From positions 289 through 8,216 of the forward strand of contig PLSJ01000368.1 of NCBI GenBank assembly GCA_003165115.1: a stretch of 7,928 nucleotides of DNA. Direction: 5' to 3'. Under the pieces are notes generated by a model, which was not told where the DNA came from, made no database searches, and worked only from the letters and a program-made list of their open reading frames with translations. The translations under genes and the position numbers were made by a program. Shown here piece after piece: positions 1 through 5,812 of this stretch (position 1 is the stretch's first letter; each line of letters opens with the position of its first letter). Source of the DNA: Syntrophaceae bacterium (lineage in GTDB: Bacteria > Desulfobacterota > Syntrophorhabdia > Syntrophorhabdales > WCHB1-27).

Positions 1-556
1 CTTCGGCCACCAGCGCCGCGTCTATGTCCACCTCGCGTGCGCCCTCCCTGATGACCTTTGGGGCGAAGGCGAAAACCGCGTCACAGATGGCGGCCGATTT
101 CCGCACCTGTTCCAGCTCGAAGGGGCTTTTCACGATCCTGAGCGCTTTGACAAGGCCCGAAATATCGGTGAAATTGTCGAACCCGATGATGCGCGCGAAC
201 CGTTGGAAGACGGCGACGGGGACGACGTCCAGCTCCATGCCGCCCACGCCCTTGAGCACGCCCTTTTCCTTGAGCACGCTCGCTATCTCTTTGTCGCTCT
301 TCACCTCTATCACCGGCAGGGGCGTTTCCATCCGTGCCCGTTCGACGCTCCTCTGCACAAAATAGAAGGGTTCTGCATCGGCTGCGATCACGAGGGTGGC
401 CTTCTGGACCGACCCCGTGAAGTAGAAAAGGTCGACGTGCTGCATGATGACGCAGAAGTCGATCCCTGATGCCGCCATCAGGCCCCTGAGGGCGGCGATC
501 CGTGAGGTGATCTCTTCGGTCGGCGTGGGGTTATCTGCTCTTGGCTGCGTTGACAT
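1..556 (-). CDS. M24-family metallopeptidase (Xaa-Pro aminopeptidase-like), N-terminal part, cut by window edge
   Basis: This gene reads leftwards from an ATG at 556 and is open for 185 codons to the window edge, where it is cut. It is seen by reading the reverse complement. The product starts MSTQPRADNPTPTEEI. Residues about 16-140 look like a creatinase N-terminal domain, with segments such as MAASGIDFCVIMQHVDLFYF near 27-46. Residues about 140-158 carry the linker typical of Xaa-Pro peptidases and creatinases, ALRIVKSPFELEQVRKSAA, which leads into the pita-bread M24 domain. The dinuclear metal ligands (Asp, Asp, His, Glu, Glu in the family) lie beyond the edge, so catalysis cannot be judged. 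Family members release N-terminal residues preceding proline in the cytoplasm. The ATG overlaps the 3' end of proS by 26 nt in another frame, which suggests translational coupling. An AGGG lies about 9 nt upstream. The family is fairly sure; the exact substrate is not. Confidence 0.85.
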   Translation of the reverse strand, partial: MSTQPRADNPTPTEEITSRIAALRGLMAASGIDFCVIMQHVDLFYFTGSVQKATLVIAADAEPFYFVQRSVERARMETPLPVIEVKSDKEIASVLKEKGVLKGVGGMELDVVPVAVFQRFARIIGFDNFTDISGLVKALRIVKSPFELEQVRKSAAICDAVFAFAPKVIREGAREVDIDAALVAE

Positions 557-2240
557 GTTCCATGACCCTTTCCAGGACTTCTTCTTTCGGGACCCTGACG
601 GGTTCCTTATCATTGCGCGTCTTGATATCCACCTTGCCTTCTTTCAGGCCCCTCTCGCCGATGGTGACGCGCAGGGGGATGCCGATGAGGTCGCAGTCCT
701 TGAACTTGACGCCCGGCCTTTCGTCCCTGTCGTCGAGGATCGTGTCTACCCCGTGAGCGAGAAGCGCCCTGTAGAGCGAGCCCGCTATTTCCATGCTTTC
801 GGCGTGGGAAGTGTTGACGGGCAGGACTTCCACCTCGAAGGGGGCGATGGCGAAGGGGAGGGCCATGCCGTTCTCGTCATGGTTTTGCTCGATCGCGGCC
901 GCGACGGTCCTGCCTACCCCTATGCCGTAACAACCCATGACCATCGGCCGGTCCTTCCCTTCCGGGTCGAGGAAGACGGCGTTCATCGCCTCGCTGTATT
1001 TGGTCCCCAGCTTGAATATGTGGCCCACCTCGATCCCCCGCGTCGCCGTAAGCCGGCCGCCGCAGCGCGGACAGACGTCGCCGGCGCGCGCGACCTTCAG
1101 GTCATAGTGGCCCTCGACCTTGAAATCATCCCTCTCGACGCCGACGACATGCACATCCCTCTCGTTTCCGCCGACGACGAACGCGCTCATGGAGAGCAGG
1201 TCATTGTCGGCGTAGAGGGGGATGTCGAGACCTATGGGCCCGGAGAAGCCCAGGGGGCCGCCCGTGGCCTGCTCGATGGCGGCCTCGTCGGCAAGCTCGA
1301 CAAATTTGAAGGCCAGCATATTCTTCAGTTTTACCGGGTTGACTTCCCTGTCCCCGGCCACGAGCACGCCGACGGTGCCCCTGTCCGTGGTGAAAATCAG
1401 CGTCTTCACGAGATCGTGGGGAGCGACGTTGAGAAAGGCCGCCACCTCCTCGACGCGCTTTTTCCCCGGCGTCCGCACGCGCGAGTACGATCCACCCGTC
1501 TTGTCGGATGGGGCGCCGGCGCGTCCGACCTCCGCCCGCTCCAGGTTCGCCGCGTAGCCGCACTCCTCACAGGAGATAATCACGTCCTCACCGGTATCGG
1601 CGAGGACCATGAATTCGTGTGAGAACTTTCCGCCTATCTCGCCCGTATCGGCCTCGACGGCCCTGAACCGGAGGCCGCACCTTCCGAAGATGTTCGTATA
1701 GGCGTCGAACATCGCCATGTAGCTCTTTTCGGCCCCCTGTTCATCGGTATCGAAGCTGTAGGCGTCCTTCATGATGAACTCCCTCGACCTCATCACGCCG
1801 AACCTGGGCCTGATCTCGTCGCGGAATTTCGTCTGTATCTGGTAGAGGATCAAAGGCAGCTCCCGGTAGGAGCGCACTTCCTTTCTGACGAGGTCCGTGA
1901 TGACCTCTTCGTGCGTGGGGGCGAGACACAGCTCCCTGTCGTTCCTGTCCCTGAAACGGAGCAGCTCCTTGCCGTACAGGTCCCACCGTCCGCTCTCGAC
2001 CCACAGCTCCTTGGGCTGAACGGAAGGCATCAGGATCTCCTGGGCGGCTTTCCCGTCCATCTCTTCCCTGACGATCCGCTCCACCTTCCTCAAACACCTC
2101 AAGCCCAGGGGGAGCCACGTATAAATGCCCGAAGAGAGTTTCTTGATGAAGCCCGCCCGGAGCATCAGCCGGTGGCTGACCACCTCCGCCTCCTTCGGGT
2201 CTTCCTTCATCGTAGGAATGAACATCCGCGAAAATAACAT
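531..2240 (-). CDS. proS: Prolyl-tRNA synthetase (bacterial type with editing insertion)
   Basis: Class II aminoacyl-tRNA synthetase of 569 residues, the usual size for the bacterial (ProS type 1) form. It charges tRNA-Pro with proline in the cytoplasm. The start MLFSRMFIPTMKEDP and the following SGIYTWLPLGLR (38-49) match the family start. Motif 2 is at about 138-162 (TKFRDEIRPRFG, then SREFIMKDAYSF). The inserted editing (INS) domain spans roughly 225-405 and includes VKTLIF with its conserved Lys279. It is flanked by two Cys pairs, SCEECG (C224, C227) and CPRCGG (C390, C393). Motif 3 is at about 434-446 (MVMGCYGIGVGRT), followed by the anticodon-binding domain from about 465. The gene begins 42 nt after the rhodanese stop, on the same strand, and its 3' end overlaps the M24 gene. 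A run of G lies just upstream of the ATG, so the ribosome site is only fair. Nothing looks broken. Confidence 0.98.
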   Translation of the reverse strand: MLFSRMFIPTMKEDPKEAEVVSHRLMLRAGFIKKLSSGIYTWLPLGLRCLRKVERIVREEMDGKAAQEILMPSVQPKELWVESGRWDLYGKELLRFRDRNDRELCLAPTHEEVITDLVRKEVRSYRELPLILYQIQTKFRDEIRPRFGVMRSREFIMKDAYSFDTDEQGAEKSYMAMFDAYTNIFGRCGLRFRAVEADTGEIGGKFSHEFMVLADTGEDVIISCEECGYAANLERAEVGRAGAPSDKTGGSYSRVRTPGKKRVEEVAAFLNVAPHDLVKTLIFTTDRGTVGVLVAGDREVNPVKLKNMLAFKFVELADEAAIEQATGGPLGFSGPIGLDIPLYADNDLLSMSAFVVGGNERDVHVVGVERDDFKVEGHYDLKVARAGDVCPRCGGRLTATRGIEVGHIFKLGTKYSEAMNAVFLDPEGKDRPMVMGCYGIGVGRTVAAAIEQNHDENGMALPFAIAPFEVEVLPVNTSHAESMEIAGSLYRALLAHGVDTILDDRDERPGVKFKDCDLIGIPLRVTIGERGLKEGKVDIKTRNDKEPVRVPKEEVLERVMEHVNAAKSR

Positions 2241-2282
2241 CGTTACCCCCAGTCCTTTTGCAGGTGCGCCTCTTGCGGAAGA

Positions 2283-2696
2283 TTACTTTTCCACGCTATA
2301 GCCCGATGCTAACCATGCGGCGTAGCCGCCTGAGAACACGCCGACATGCGCATATCCCATCCTCGACGCCGCGCCCGCGGCTTCCCGGCTCGCATCTCAG
2401 CCGAAGCCCCTGCAGTAAAAGACGATCTCGACCCCTTTATCGGGAGGGATGAGCGTATCCAGGACGCCGAAGCGGTGGGGCGGTATACTGATCGCGCCGG
2501 GCAGACGGCCCTGCCTGTATTCGTATTCGGTCCTCGTGTCCACAAGGACGAGGGGAGTTCTTCGCTCCATCATCCCCTTGATCTCGTCGCTCCTCACGTC
2601 CCTGACAAGACGGGGCCGCTCGCTTGTGGCACATGAGAAAGAGAGGAAGGCCGCCAGGAGGCACAGAGGAATGAAGACGCCCAGCCCTTGTTTCAT
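2283..2696 (-). CDS. Exported rhodanese-like protein with in-frame TGA, candidate selenoprotein (C-x4-U)
   Basis: From ATG at 2696 the frame gives 99 residues, an in-frame TGA (codon 100), then 37 more codons to TAA at 2285-2283, 137 residues in all. Residues 1-24 form a signal peptide (MKQGLGVFIPLCLLAAFLSF, then SCATS); C22 is a weak lipoprotein candidate. The rest is one rhodanese domain: VLVDTRTEYEYRQGRLPGA (50-68), catalytic loop YCRGFG-TGA-DASREAA (C95, codon 100), then GYAHVGVFSGGYAAW (114-128). The part after the TGA is exactly the missing end of the fold, which argues for read-through. Many rhodaneses have C-x4-C here (such as YCRG-x-x-C), so the TGA replaces the second Cys. An alternative TTG start at 2711 lies inside the likely -10 box. 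Rhodaneses move or reduce sulfane sulfur; the substrate here is unknown. Alternatives are a recent nonsense mutation or a base error, leaving a truncated pseudogene ending at 2397. It leads a minus-strand unit with proS. Confidence 0.75.
2368..2381 (-). promoter_or_regulatory. SECIS-like hairpin just after the TGA
   Basis: On the minus strand, 15-28 nt after the TGA, GCCGC and GCGGC form a perfect 5-bp G/C stem around a GGGC loop. Bacterial SECIS elements lie inside the coding frame shortly after the UGA and carry a G among the first loop bases, so position and loop both fit. The stem is short and lies in GC-rich coding DNA, where such hairpins arise by chance. A competing longer hairpin (2379-2408) pairs GGCTTC with GAAGCC and GGCT with AGCC and puts the UGA at its apex. 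Only one of the two can form at a time. Confidence 0.45.
2397..2399 (-). other. In-frame TGA, candidate selenocysteine codon
   Basis: The TGA is codon 100 of the rhodanese frame, five codons after the catalytic Cys95 codon. Translation resumes in the same frame as DASREAAGAASRMGYAHV and on to GGYAAW before a TAA. There is no frame change, and both sides belong to one domain. The codon falls on the second Cys of the C-x4-C loop known from related rhodaneses, the usual pattern for a Cys-to-Sec exchange. The selA, selB, selC and selD genes needed for insertion would lie outside this window, so the reading is inference. Confidence 0.65.
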
Positions 2697-2701
2697 GCTG
2701 T

Positions 2702-2730
2702 AATGTAGCAAAAAACGACCCTATTGTCAC
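2702..2730 (-). promoter_or_regulatory. Sigma-70-type promoter for the rhodanese-proS unit
   Basis: On the minus strand, GTGACA (2730-2725, 5 of 6 to the -35 consensus) is separated by exactly 17 nt from TACATT (2707-2702, 4 of 6 to the -10 consensus). The predicted start of transcription falls at or within a base or two of the ATG at 2696. No Shine-Dalgarno sequence precedes that ATG, so the mRNA may be leaderless or nearly so. Confidence 0.45.
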
Positions 2731-2788
2731 TAGAGACCCGGAAAGCGCCTTAAGCCGCCTCCCCGATGATAGCGTGCTCAAGGGTCTC

Positions 2789-2818
2789 TTGACAGATGCG
2801 AATGCGAGTTCGTAAACT
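2789..2818 (+). promoter_or_regulatory. Sigma-70-type promoter for the 118-residue protein gene
   Basis: A perfect TTGACA (2789-2794) is followed after 18 nt by TAAACT (2813-2818, 4 of 6 to TATAAT). It lies about 50 nt upstream of the GTG start at 2867, leaving room for a leader of about 40 nt that carries the Shine-Dalgarno sequence. It points away from the minus-strand promoter at 2702-2730, so the two form a divergent, non-overlapping pair. Confidence 0.5.
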
Positions 2819-2848
2819 GTGGGCCGGTTGCAGAAGTTTCAAAAAAGG

Positions 2849-2855
2849 AAGGAGG
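2849..2855 (+). promoter_or_regulatory. Strong Shine-Dalgarno sequence (AAGGAGG) deciding a GTG start
   Basis: AAGGAGG is a full anti-16S match and ends 11 nt before the GTG at 2867, somewhat farther than usual. An in-frame TGA at 2858-2860 rules out any earlier start. An ATG at 2872 is in a different, short frame. The in-frame ATG at 2879 would be 23 nt away, so GTG is the best start. Confidence 0.55.
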
Positions 2856-2866
2856 GCTGAAGAACA

Positions 2867-3223
2867 GTGGCATGTTTTATGTGCAAACGGTCGGATGCGG
2901 AACCTGTCAGGAAGCGGATGAAGAAATTCACGGCGAAGGAGATCGAGCCGTTCGTCGCGGTGGCGTACCGCCCCGGCGCGTCGAACCGGGGCGTATTCGT
3001 CGTGGCCCTCGGGGCGGCGCTGCTGAAGCCCGATGGGAGATGGGAAACGCATGAGCTCTCCGACGAGGTCGATGGAGATTCCATGCGGCGCATGTCGCTG
3101 GTGACGGGCGAGCGGCTAAAGGGGTGCAAAGCCGTCTGCCAGATGAAAAGGCGGCTGCTCGATGCGTTGAACAGGTTGAGAGAGCATTATGATCAAGTGT
3201 ACGTGTACCTGATCGGGATGTGA
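2867..3223 (+). CDS. Conserved-looking small protein of unknown function with paired cysteines
   Basis: A 118-residue frame starting with GTG, supported by a strong Shine-Dalgarno sequence, a promoter-like element upstream and a clear preference for G/C at third codon positions. I do not recognise the family. The N-terminus has a C-x2-C pair (MACFMCKR, C3 and C6). A basic stretch follows (VRKRMKKF, 14-21), then a hydrophobic, probably beta-strand core: EPFVAVAYRPGASNRGVFVV (27-46) and ALGAALLKPDGRWETHEL (47-64). A second Cys pair lies at KGCKAVC (C87, C91), before an alpha-helical MKRRLLDALNRLREHY and a terminal VYVYLIGM. The four cysteines could bind a metal or form disulfides, but this is a guess. 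There is no signal peptide or membrane segment, so it is probably cytoplasmic. It stands alone: the minus-strand unit diverges upstream, and 265 nt separate it from hpnJ. A link to hopanoids is not shown. Confidence 0.72.
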   Translation: MACFMCKRSDAEPVRKRMKKFTAKEIEPFVAVAYRPGASNRGVFVVALGAALLKPDGRWETHELSDEVDGDSMRRMSLVTGERLKGCKAVCQMKRRLLDALNRLREHYDQVYVYLIGM

Positions 3224-3278
3224 AAAGCGAGTCGTCCATGCCGCATCCGGGGGCCGGAAGGTGCCGTGTGCGCGCTTC

Positions 3279-3307
3279 TTGACAGTTGCGGCTTGTTGCA
3301 ATACATT
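3279..3307 (+). promoter_or_regulatory. Upstream promoter candidate P1 of the hopanoid operon
   Basis: A perfect TTGACA (3279-3284), a 17-nt spacer and TACATT (3302-3307, 4 of 6). The -10 sequence is the same as in the minus-strand promoter at 2702-2730. Transcription from about 3314 would give hpnJ a leader of about 175 nt, beginning just before the direct repeat at 3321-3342. Confidence 0.5.
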
Positions 3308-3320
3308 AAATATTAACAAA

Positions 3321-3342
3321 ACTTCATTGATACTTCATCATT
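3321..3342 (+). repeat. 11-bp tandem direct repeat, possible operator
   Basis: ACTTCATTGAT (3321-3331) is followed directly by ACTTCATCATT (3332-3342), with the first seven bases identical. The 11-bp period is about one helical turn, so both copies face the same side of the DNA, as in many regulator sites. It lies just downstream of the P1 start point, where a bound protein would block transcription. Chance in AT-rich DNA is possible. Confidence 0.3.
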
Positions 3343-3400
3343 TCGGGAAAGCGAGAAGGCTGAACGTGCTTGTCTTCTTTTGGTTTTTAACCGGATTAGG

Positions 3401-3429
3401 TTGACAAAACATCACCCGGTGCTAACAAT
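3401..3429 (+). promoter_or_regulatory. Downstream promoter candidate P2 of the hopanoid operon
   Basis: A perfect TTGACA (3401-3406), a 17-nt spacer and AACAAT (3424-3429, 4 of 6). Transcription would start near 3436, about 50 nt before the hpnJ ATG. The octamer CAATACAT occurs near the -10 region of both P1 (3299-3306) and P2 (3426-3433). Confidence 0.5.
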
Positions 3430-3488
3430 ACATAGAGTGACTCGGGCTGCGCGGACATAGGCGGCCGGCGTTAAAGGCGTTTTCCGAT

Positions 3489-4904
3489 ATGCAAACCCTC
3501 CTTCTCAATCCACCCTCCTTCAAGGGCTTTGACGGTAGTGCGGGCTCACGCTACCAGGCGTGTCGTGAAGTCCGCTCGTTCTGGTATCCGACTTGGCTCG
3601 CCTACCCGGCGGGCATGATCGAAGGAGCGAGGCTGCTCGACGCCTCGGCCGAAGACAGATCACGGGAAGAGGTGATCCGTGAGGCAGGCGGCTACGAGCT
3701 TGTCGTCATTCACACGGGAACGGTGACTTTCGAGAACGACGCGGCGCTGGCGGGCAGCCTCAGGGAGACGCACCCTCACCTCGTGATCGGCATGGTAGGC
3801 CCCCATGTGACCGTTTCCCCCGAAGAGAGTCTTGCGGCGTCACCCGCCCTCGATTTTGTCGCAATCGGCGAATTCGACGACACGGTGGTTGAGGTTTCGG
3901 AAGGCCGGCCGTTCGACGAGGTGAAGGGGATCGTCTATCGTGCGAACGGGTCTCTTCACCGGACCGCGCCGAGACCCCTTATCCCCGACCTCGACCGCCT
4001 TCCCTTCGTCACGGGCGTCTATGCCAGGGACCTGCGCGTCGAGAATTATTTCATCGGGTACCTGAAGCACCCCTACGTCTCGTTGTACGCGGGGCGCGGA
4101 TGCCGGGGCCGCTGCACCTATTGTCTATGGCCGCAGACGATAGGGGGAGGCACGTACCGCGTACGGAGCGCGGACAACATCGTCGAGGAGGTCTCCTACG
4201 CGAAAGCGCTGTTTCCCGAGGTGAAGGAGTTTTTTTTCGACGACGACACCTTTACGGACCATCCGCAGTTGGAAGAGATCGGCCGCAAGATCGGCCGCCT
4301 CGGCGTCACCTGGTCGTGCAACGCCAGGGCGAACGTGCCGCAAAGAACGCTTGCGATGCTCAGGGACAACGGGCTGCGTCTCCTGGTGGTGGGCTTCGAA
4401 TCGGGCAACCAGGGCATACTGAACAATATCAGGAAGGGGATCAGCGTCGAGGGGGCGCGGAAGTTCTCTCGGGCGGCACGAGAGGCGGGCGTGCTCGTTC
4501 ACGGCACCTTCATCCTCGGCCTGCCGGGAGAGACCAGGTCGACCATGGAAGAGACCATGCGGTTCAGCCGTGAGATCGACCCTTACAGCGTGCAGGTTTC
4601 TCTCGCCGCCCCTTATCCGGGTACGGCGCTCTACCGGGAGGCACGGCGCGAAGGATGGCTCGTCGGTGAAGGGGGCGGGCTCGTGCGGGAAGGCATCCAG
4701 AATTCGGTGATGGCGTATCCGTGGCTTTCGAAAGAGGAGATATTCGCCGCGGTCGAGGTGTTTTACCGGCGCTTTTATCTCAGGCCCACCCCGATTCTCA
4801 GGATTTTGAAGGAGATGCTCAGGGACAGGAGGGAATTCTCCCGGCGGATCAGGGAGGGGAGGGAATTCTTTTCTTTCATGGCGAAGAGAAAGGCCGCGGC
4901 GTGA
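3489..4904 (+). CDS. hpnJ: Hopanoid biosynthesis radical SAM protein HpnJ
   Basis: A 471-residue B12-binding-type radical SAM protein. The start MQTLLLNPPSFKGFDGSAGS, followed by REVRSFWYPTWLAYPAGM, matches HpnJ as I know it. Residues 1 to about 165 form the cobalamin-binding-like domain, without a clear DxHxxG motif. The radical SAM core begins near 195, with the cluster cysteines in GCRGRCTYCLWPQT (C205, C209, C212; CxxxCxxC). It continues with FFFDDDTFTD (248-257), LLVVGFESGNQGIL and GTFILGLPGETRSTMEET, and the end is basic. In Burkholderia, HpnJ is needed to turn glucosaminyl-bacteriohopanetetrol into the cyclitol ether, after HpnI adds the sugar and HpnK deacetylates it. It is the first gene of the operon. 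Its TGA shares one base with the hpnK ATG. The ribosome site is weak (AAAGG about 12 nt away). A run of eight T at 4230-4237 lies inside the gene, without frame damage. Confidence 0.94.
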   Translation: MQTLLLNPPSFKGFDGSAGSRYQACREVRSFWYPTWLAYPAGMIEGARLLDASAEDRSREEVIREAGGYELVVIHTGTVTFENDAALAGSLRETHPHLVIGMVGPHVTVSPEESLAASPALDFVAIGEFDDTVVEVSEGRPFDEVKGIVYRANGSLHRTAPRPLIPDLDRLPFVTGVYARDLRVENYFIGYLKHPYVSLYAGRGCRGRCTYCLWPQTIGGGTYRVRSADNIVEEVSYAKALFPEVKEFFFDDDTFTDHPQLEEIGRKIGRLGVTWSCNARANVPQRTLAMLRDNGLRLLVVGFESGNQGILNNIRKGISVEGARKFSRAAREAGVLVHGTFILGLPGETRSTMEETMRFSREIDPYSVQVSLAAPYPGTALYREARREGWLVGEGGGLVREGIQNSVMAYPWLSKEEIFAAVEVFYRRFYLRPTPILRILKEMLRDRREFSRRIREGREFFSFMAKRKAAA

Positions 4905-5812
4905 TGGCAAGAGCGTCTTCGCCGTCACAGGCGGGCAGGTACGTCGTCGTGGGGGCCGATGATTTCGGCCTCTCCCGCTCGGTCAACAGGGCCGTCGCAT
5001 TAGCCTGCGAAACGGGCGTGCTCACCGCCGCAAGCATCATGGCGGGGGGCGATGCGTTCACGGAGGCGGCCGGCATCGCCGCGGGATACCCGAAGCTCTC
5101 GGTGGGACTCCACGTCATGCTCTCCGACGGCCGCCCGGTCCTCTCTCCCGCCGACGTGCCGGGTCTCGTCGACGGGGAGGGTCGTTTCGAGAAAAGTCCC
5201 ATGCGGGCCGGCATCACCTATTGGAGGCGGGGAAGAGACCTCGCCGGCCAGATCGGGGCCGAGGTGAGGGCGCAGTTCGACAAGGCCGAAGCTGCCGGCA
5301 TCAATCTTACCCATGTCGATTGCCATCACCATCTCCATATGCACCCCCTCCTGTTCGACATCATCGCGGAAGAGGCTGCCGCCAGAGGCATCGCCTGGAT
5401 AAGGATACCCCGCGAGCCCTTGTCGCTCGTGGCCGGCCTCCATGCGCGTCTCTTTGACGCGAAGGCGTTTCTTGCATGGCTGGTTTTCGGACTCCTCGCC
5501 CGCCGGAACGTGCGCGTGGCCCGCACACACGGACTGCGGACCGCGGACAACGTGTACGGGCTTTCCGCGACGGGGAGAATCACCGAAAAGTACCTTCTTG
5601 CACTTTTGCCGTATGTAAAGGGCACGGCGAGCGAGATATACCTCCACCCCGACCTGGGCTCGCCACGGGGCAGGGAGGAAACGAAGGGGGTCGCGTCGGG
5701 ACGGGTCCGCGCCGCGATGATGGCGCTGGGCCTTCAGACGGCCGGTTTCAGGGAGCTATCGGACGAATCTCTCCACTCTAAAGAGGACCCTATTGCACAT
5801 GCTCATCGATAA
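4904..5812 (+). CDS. hpnK: Hopanoid biosynthesis protein HpnK (YdjC-family carbohydrate deacetylase)
   Basis: A 302-residue YdjC-fold deacetylase, of typical length. The frame is open farther upstream inside hpnJ, but the ATG at 4904 is chosen. It overlaps the hpnJ stop by one base (TGATG), and the conserved region starts soon after. Visible motifs are VVVGADDFGLS (14-24, with D19 and D20), SVGLHVML (66-73, H70) and a histidine-rich HVDCHHHLHMHP (137-148), likely metal-binding and catalytic. Further on are ARTHGLRTADNVYG and EIYLHPDLGSP. The family removes acetyl groups from N-acetyl sugars. HpnK is proposed to deacetylate N-acetylglucosaminyl-bacteriohopanetetrol, giving glucosaminyl-BHT for HpnJ. 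A hydrophobic patch near 186-197 (AFLAWLVFGLLA) may touch the membrane where the hopanoid substrate sits. The 3' end overlaps the next gene by 14 nt, a sign of coupled translation. Confidence 0.92.
   Translation: MARASSPSQAGRYVVVGADDFGLSRSVNRAVALACETGVLTAASIMAGGDAFTEAAGIAAGYPKLSVGLHVMLSDGRPVLSPADVPGLVDGEGRFEKSPMRAGITYWRRGRDLAGQIGAEVRAQFDKAEAAGINLTHVDCHHHLHMHPLLFDIIAEEAAARGIAWIRIPREPLSLVAGLHARLFDAKAFLAWLVFGLLARRNVRVARTHGLRTADNVYGLSATGRITEKYLLALLPYVKGTASEIYLHPDLGSPRGREETKGVASGRVRAAMMALGLQTAGFRELSDESLHSKEDPIAHAHR

Larger units (their letters stand above)
3224..3488 (+). other. Non-coding regulatory region before the hopanoid operon
   Basis: These 265 nt hold no convincing gene. The part from about 3300 to 3440 is clearly AT-richer than the coding DNA on both sides. 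It contains two TTGACA promoter candidates, an 11-bp direct repeat between them, and a short inverted repeat (ACCGG 3390-3394, CCGGT 3416-3420) flanking the second -35 box. No hairpin followed by a T-run marks a terminator for the upstream gene. I see no cobalamin or SAM riboswitch signature. Confidence 0.6.

Noticed and set aside
444..1622. Long 392-codon open frame on the plus strand
   Set aside because: It lies wholly antisense to proS, whose motifs are unmistakable. Its translation is rich in Asp, Gly, Val and Arg with no recognisable domain, as expected of a shadow frame in GC-rich DNA.
2309..2545. A 78-codon minus-strand frame across the rhodanese TGA, as if a frameshift joined two halves
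   Set aside because: Its translation shows no rhodanese motifs. The true continuation is in the original frame straight through the TGA, so no frameshift is needed.
2872..3054. A 60-codon plus-strand frame with an ATG start and a CGTC motif (MFYVQTVGCGTCQEA)
   Set aside because: It resembles a thioredoxin-like start for a few residues, then turns into Arg/Gly-rich shadow sequence. The overlapping 118-codon GTG frame has better codon use and length.
3244..3265. CCGG/CCGG hairpin after the 118-residue protein gene as a terminator
   Set aside because: The stem is only about 5 bp and there is no following T-run, so it is not a credible intrinsic terminator.
4125..4928. 267-codon open frame on the minus strand
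   Set aside because: Antisense to the radical SAM core of hpnJ; the composition (Arg, Pro, His, Glu) is typical of shadow frames.
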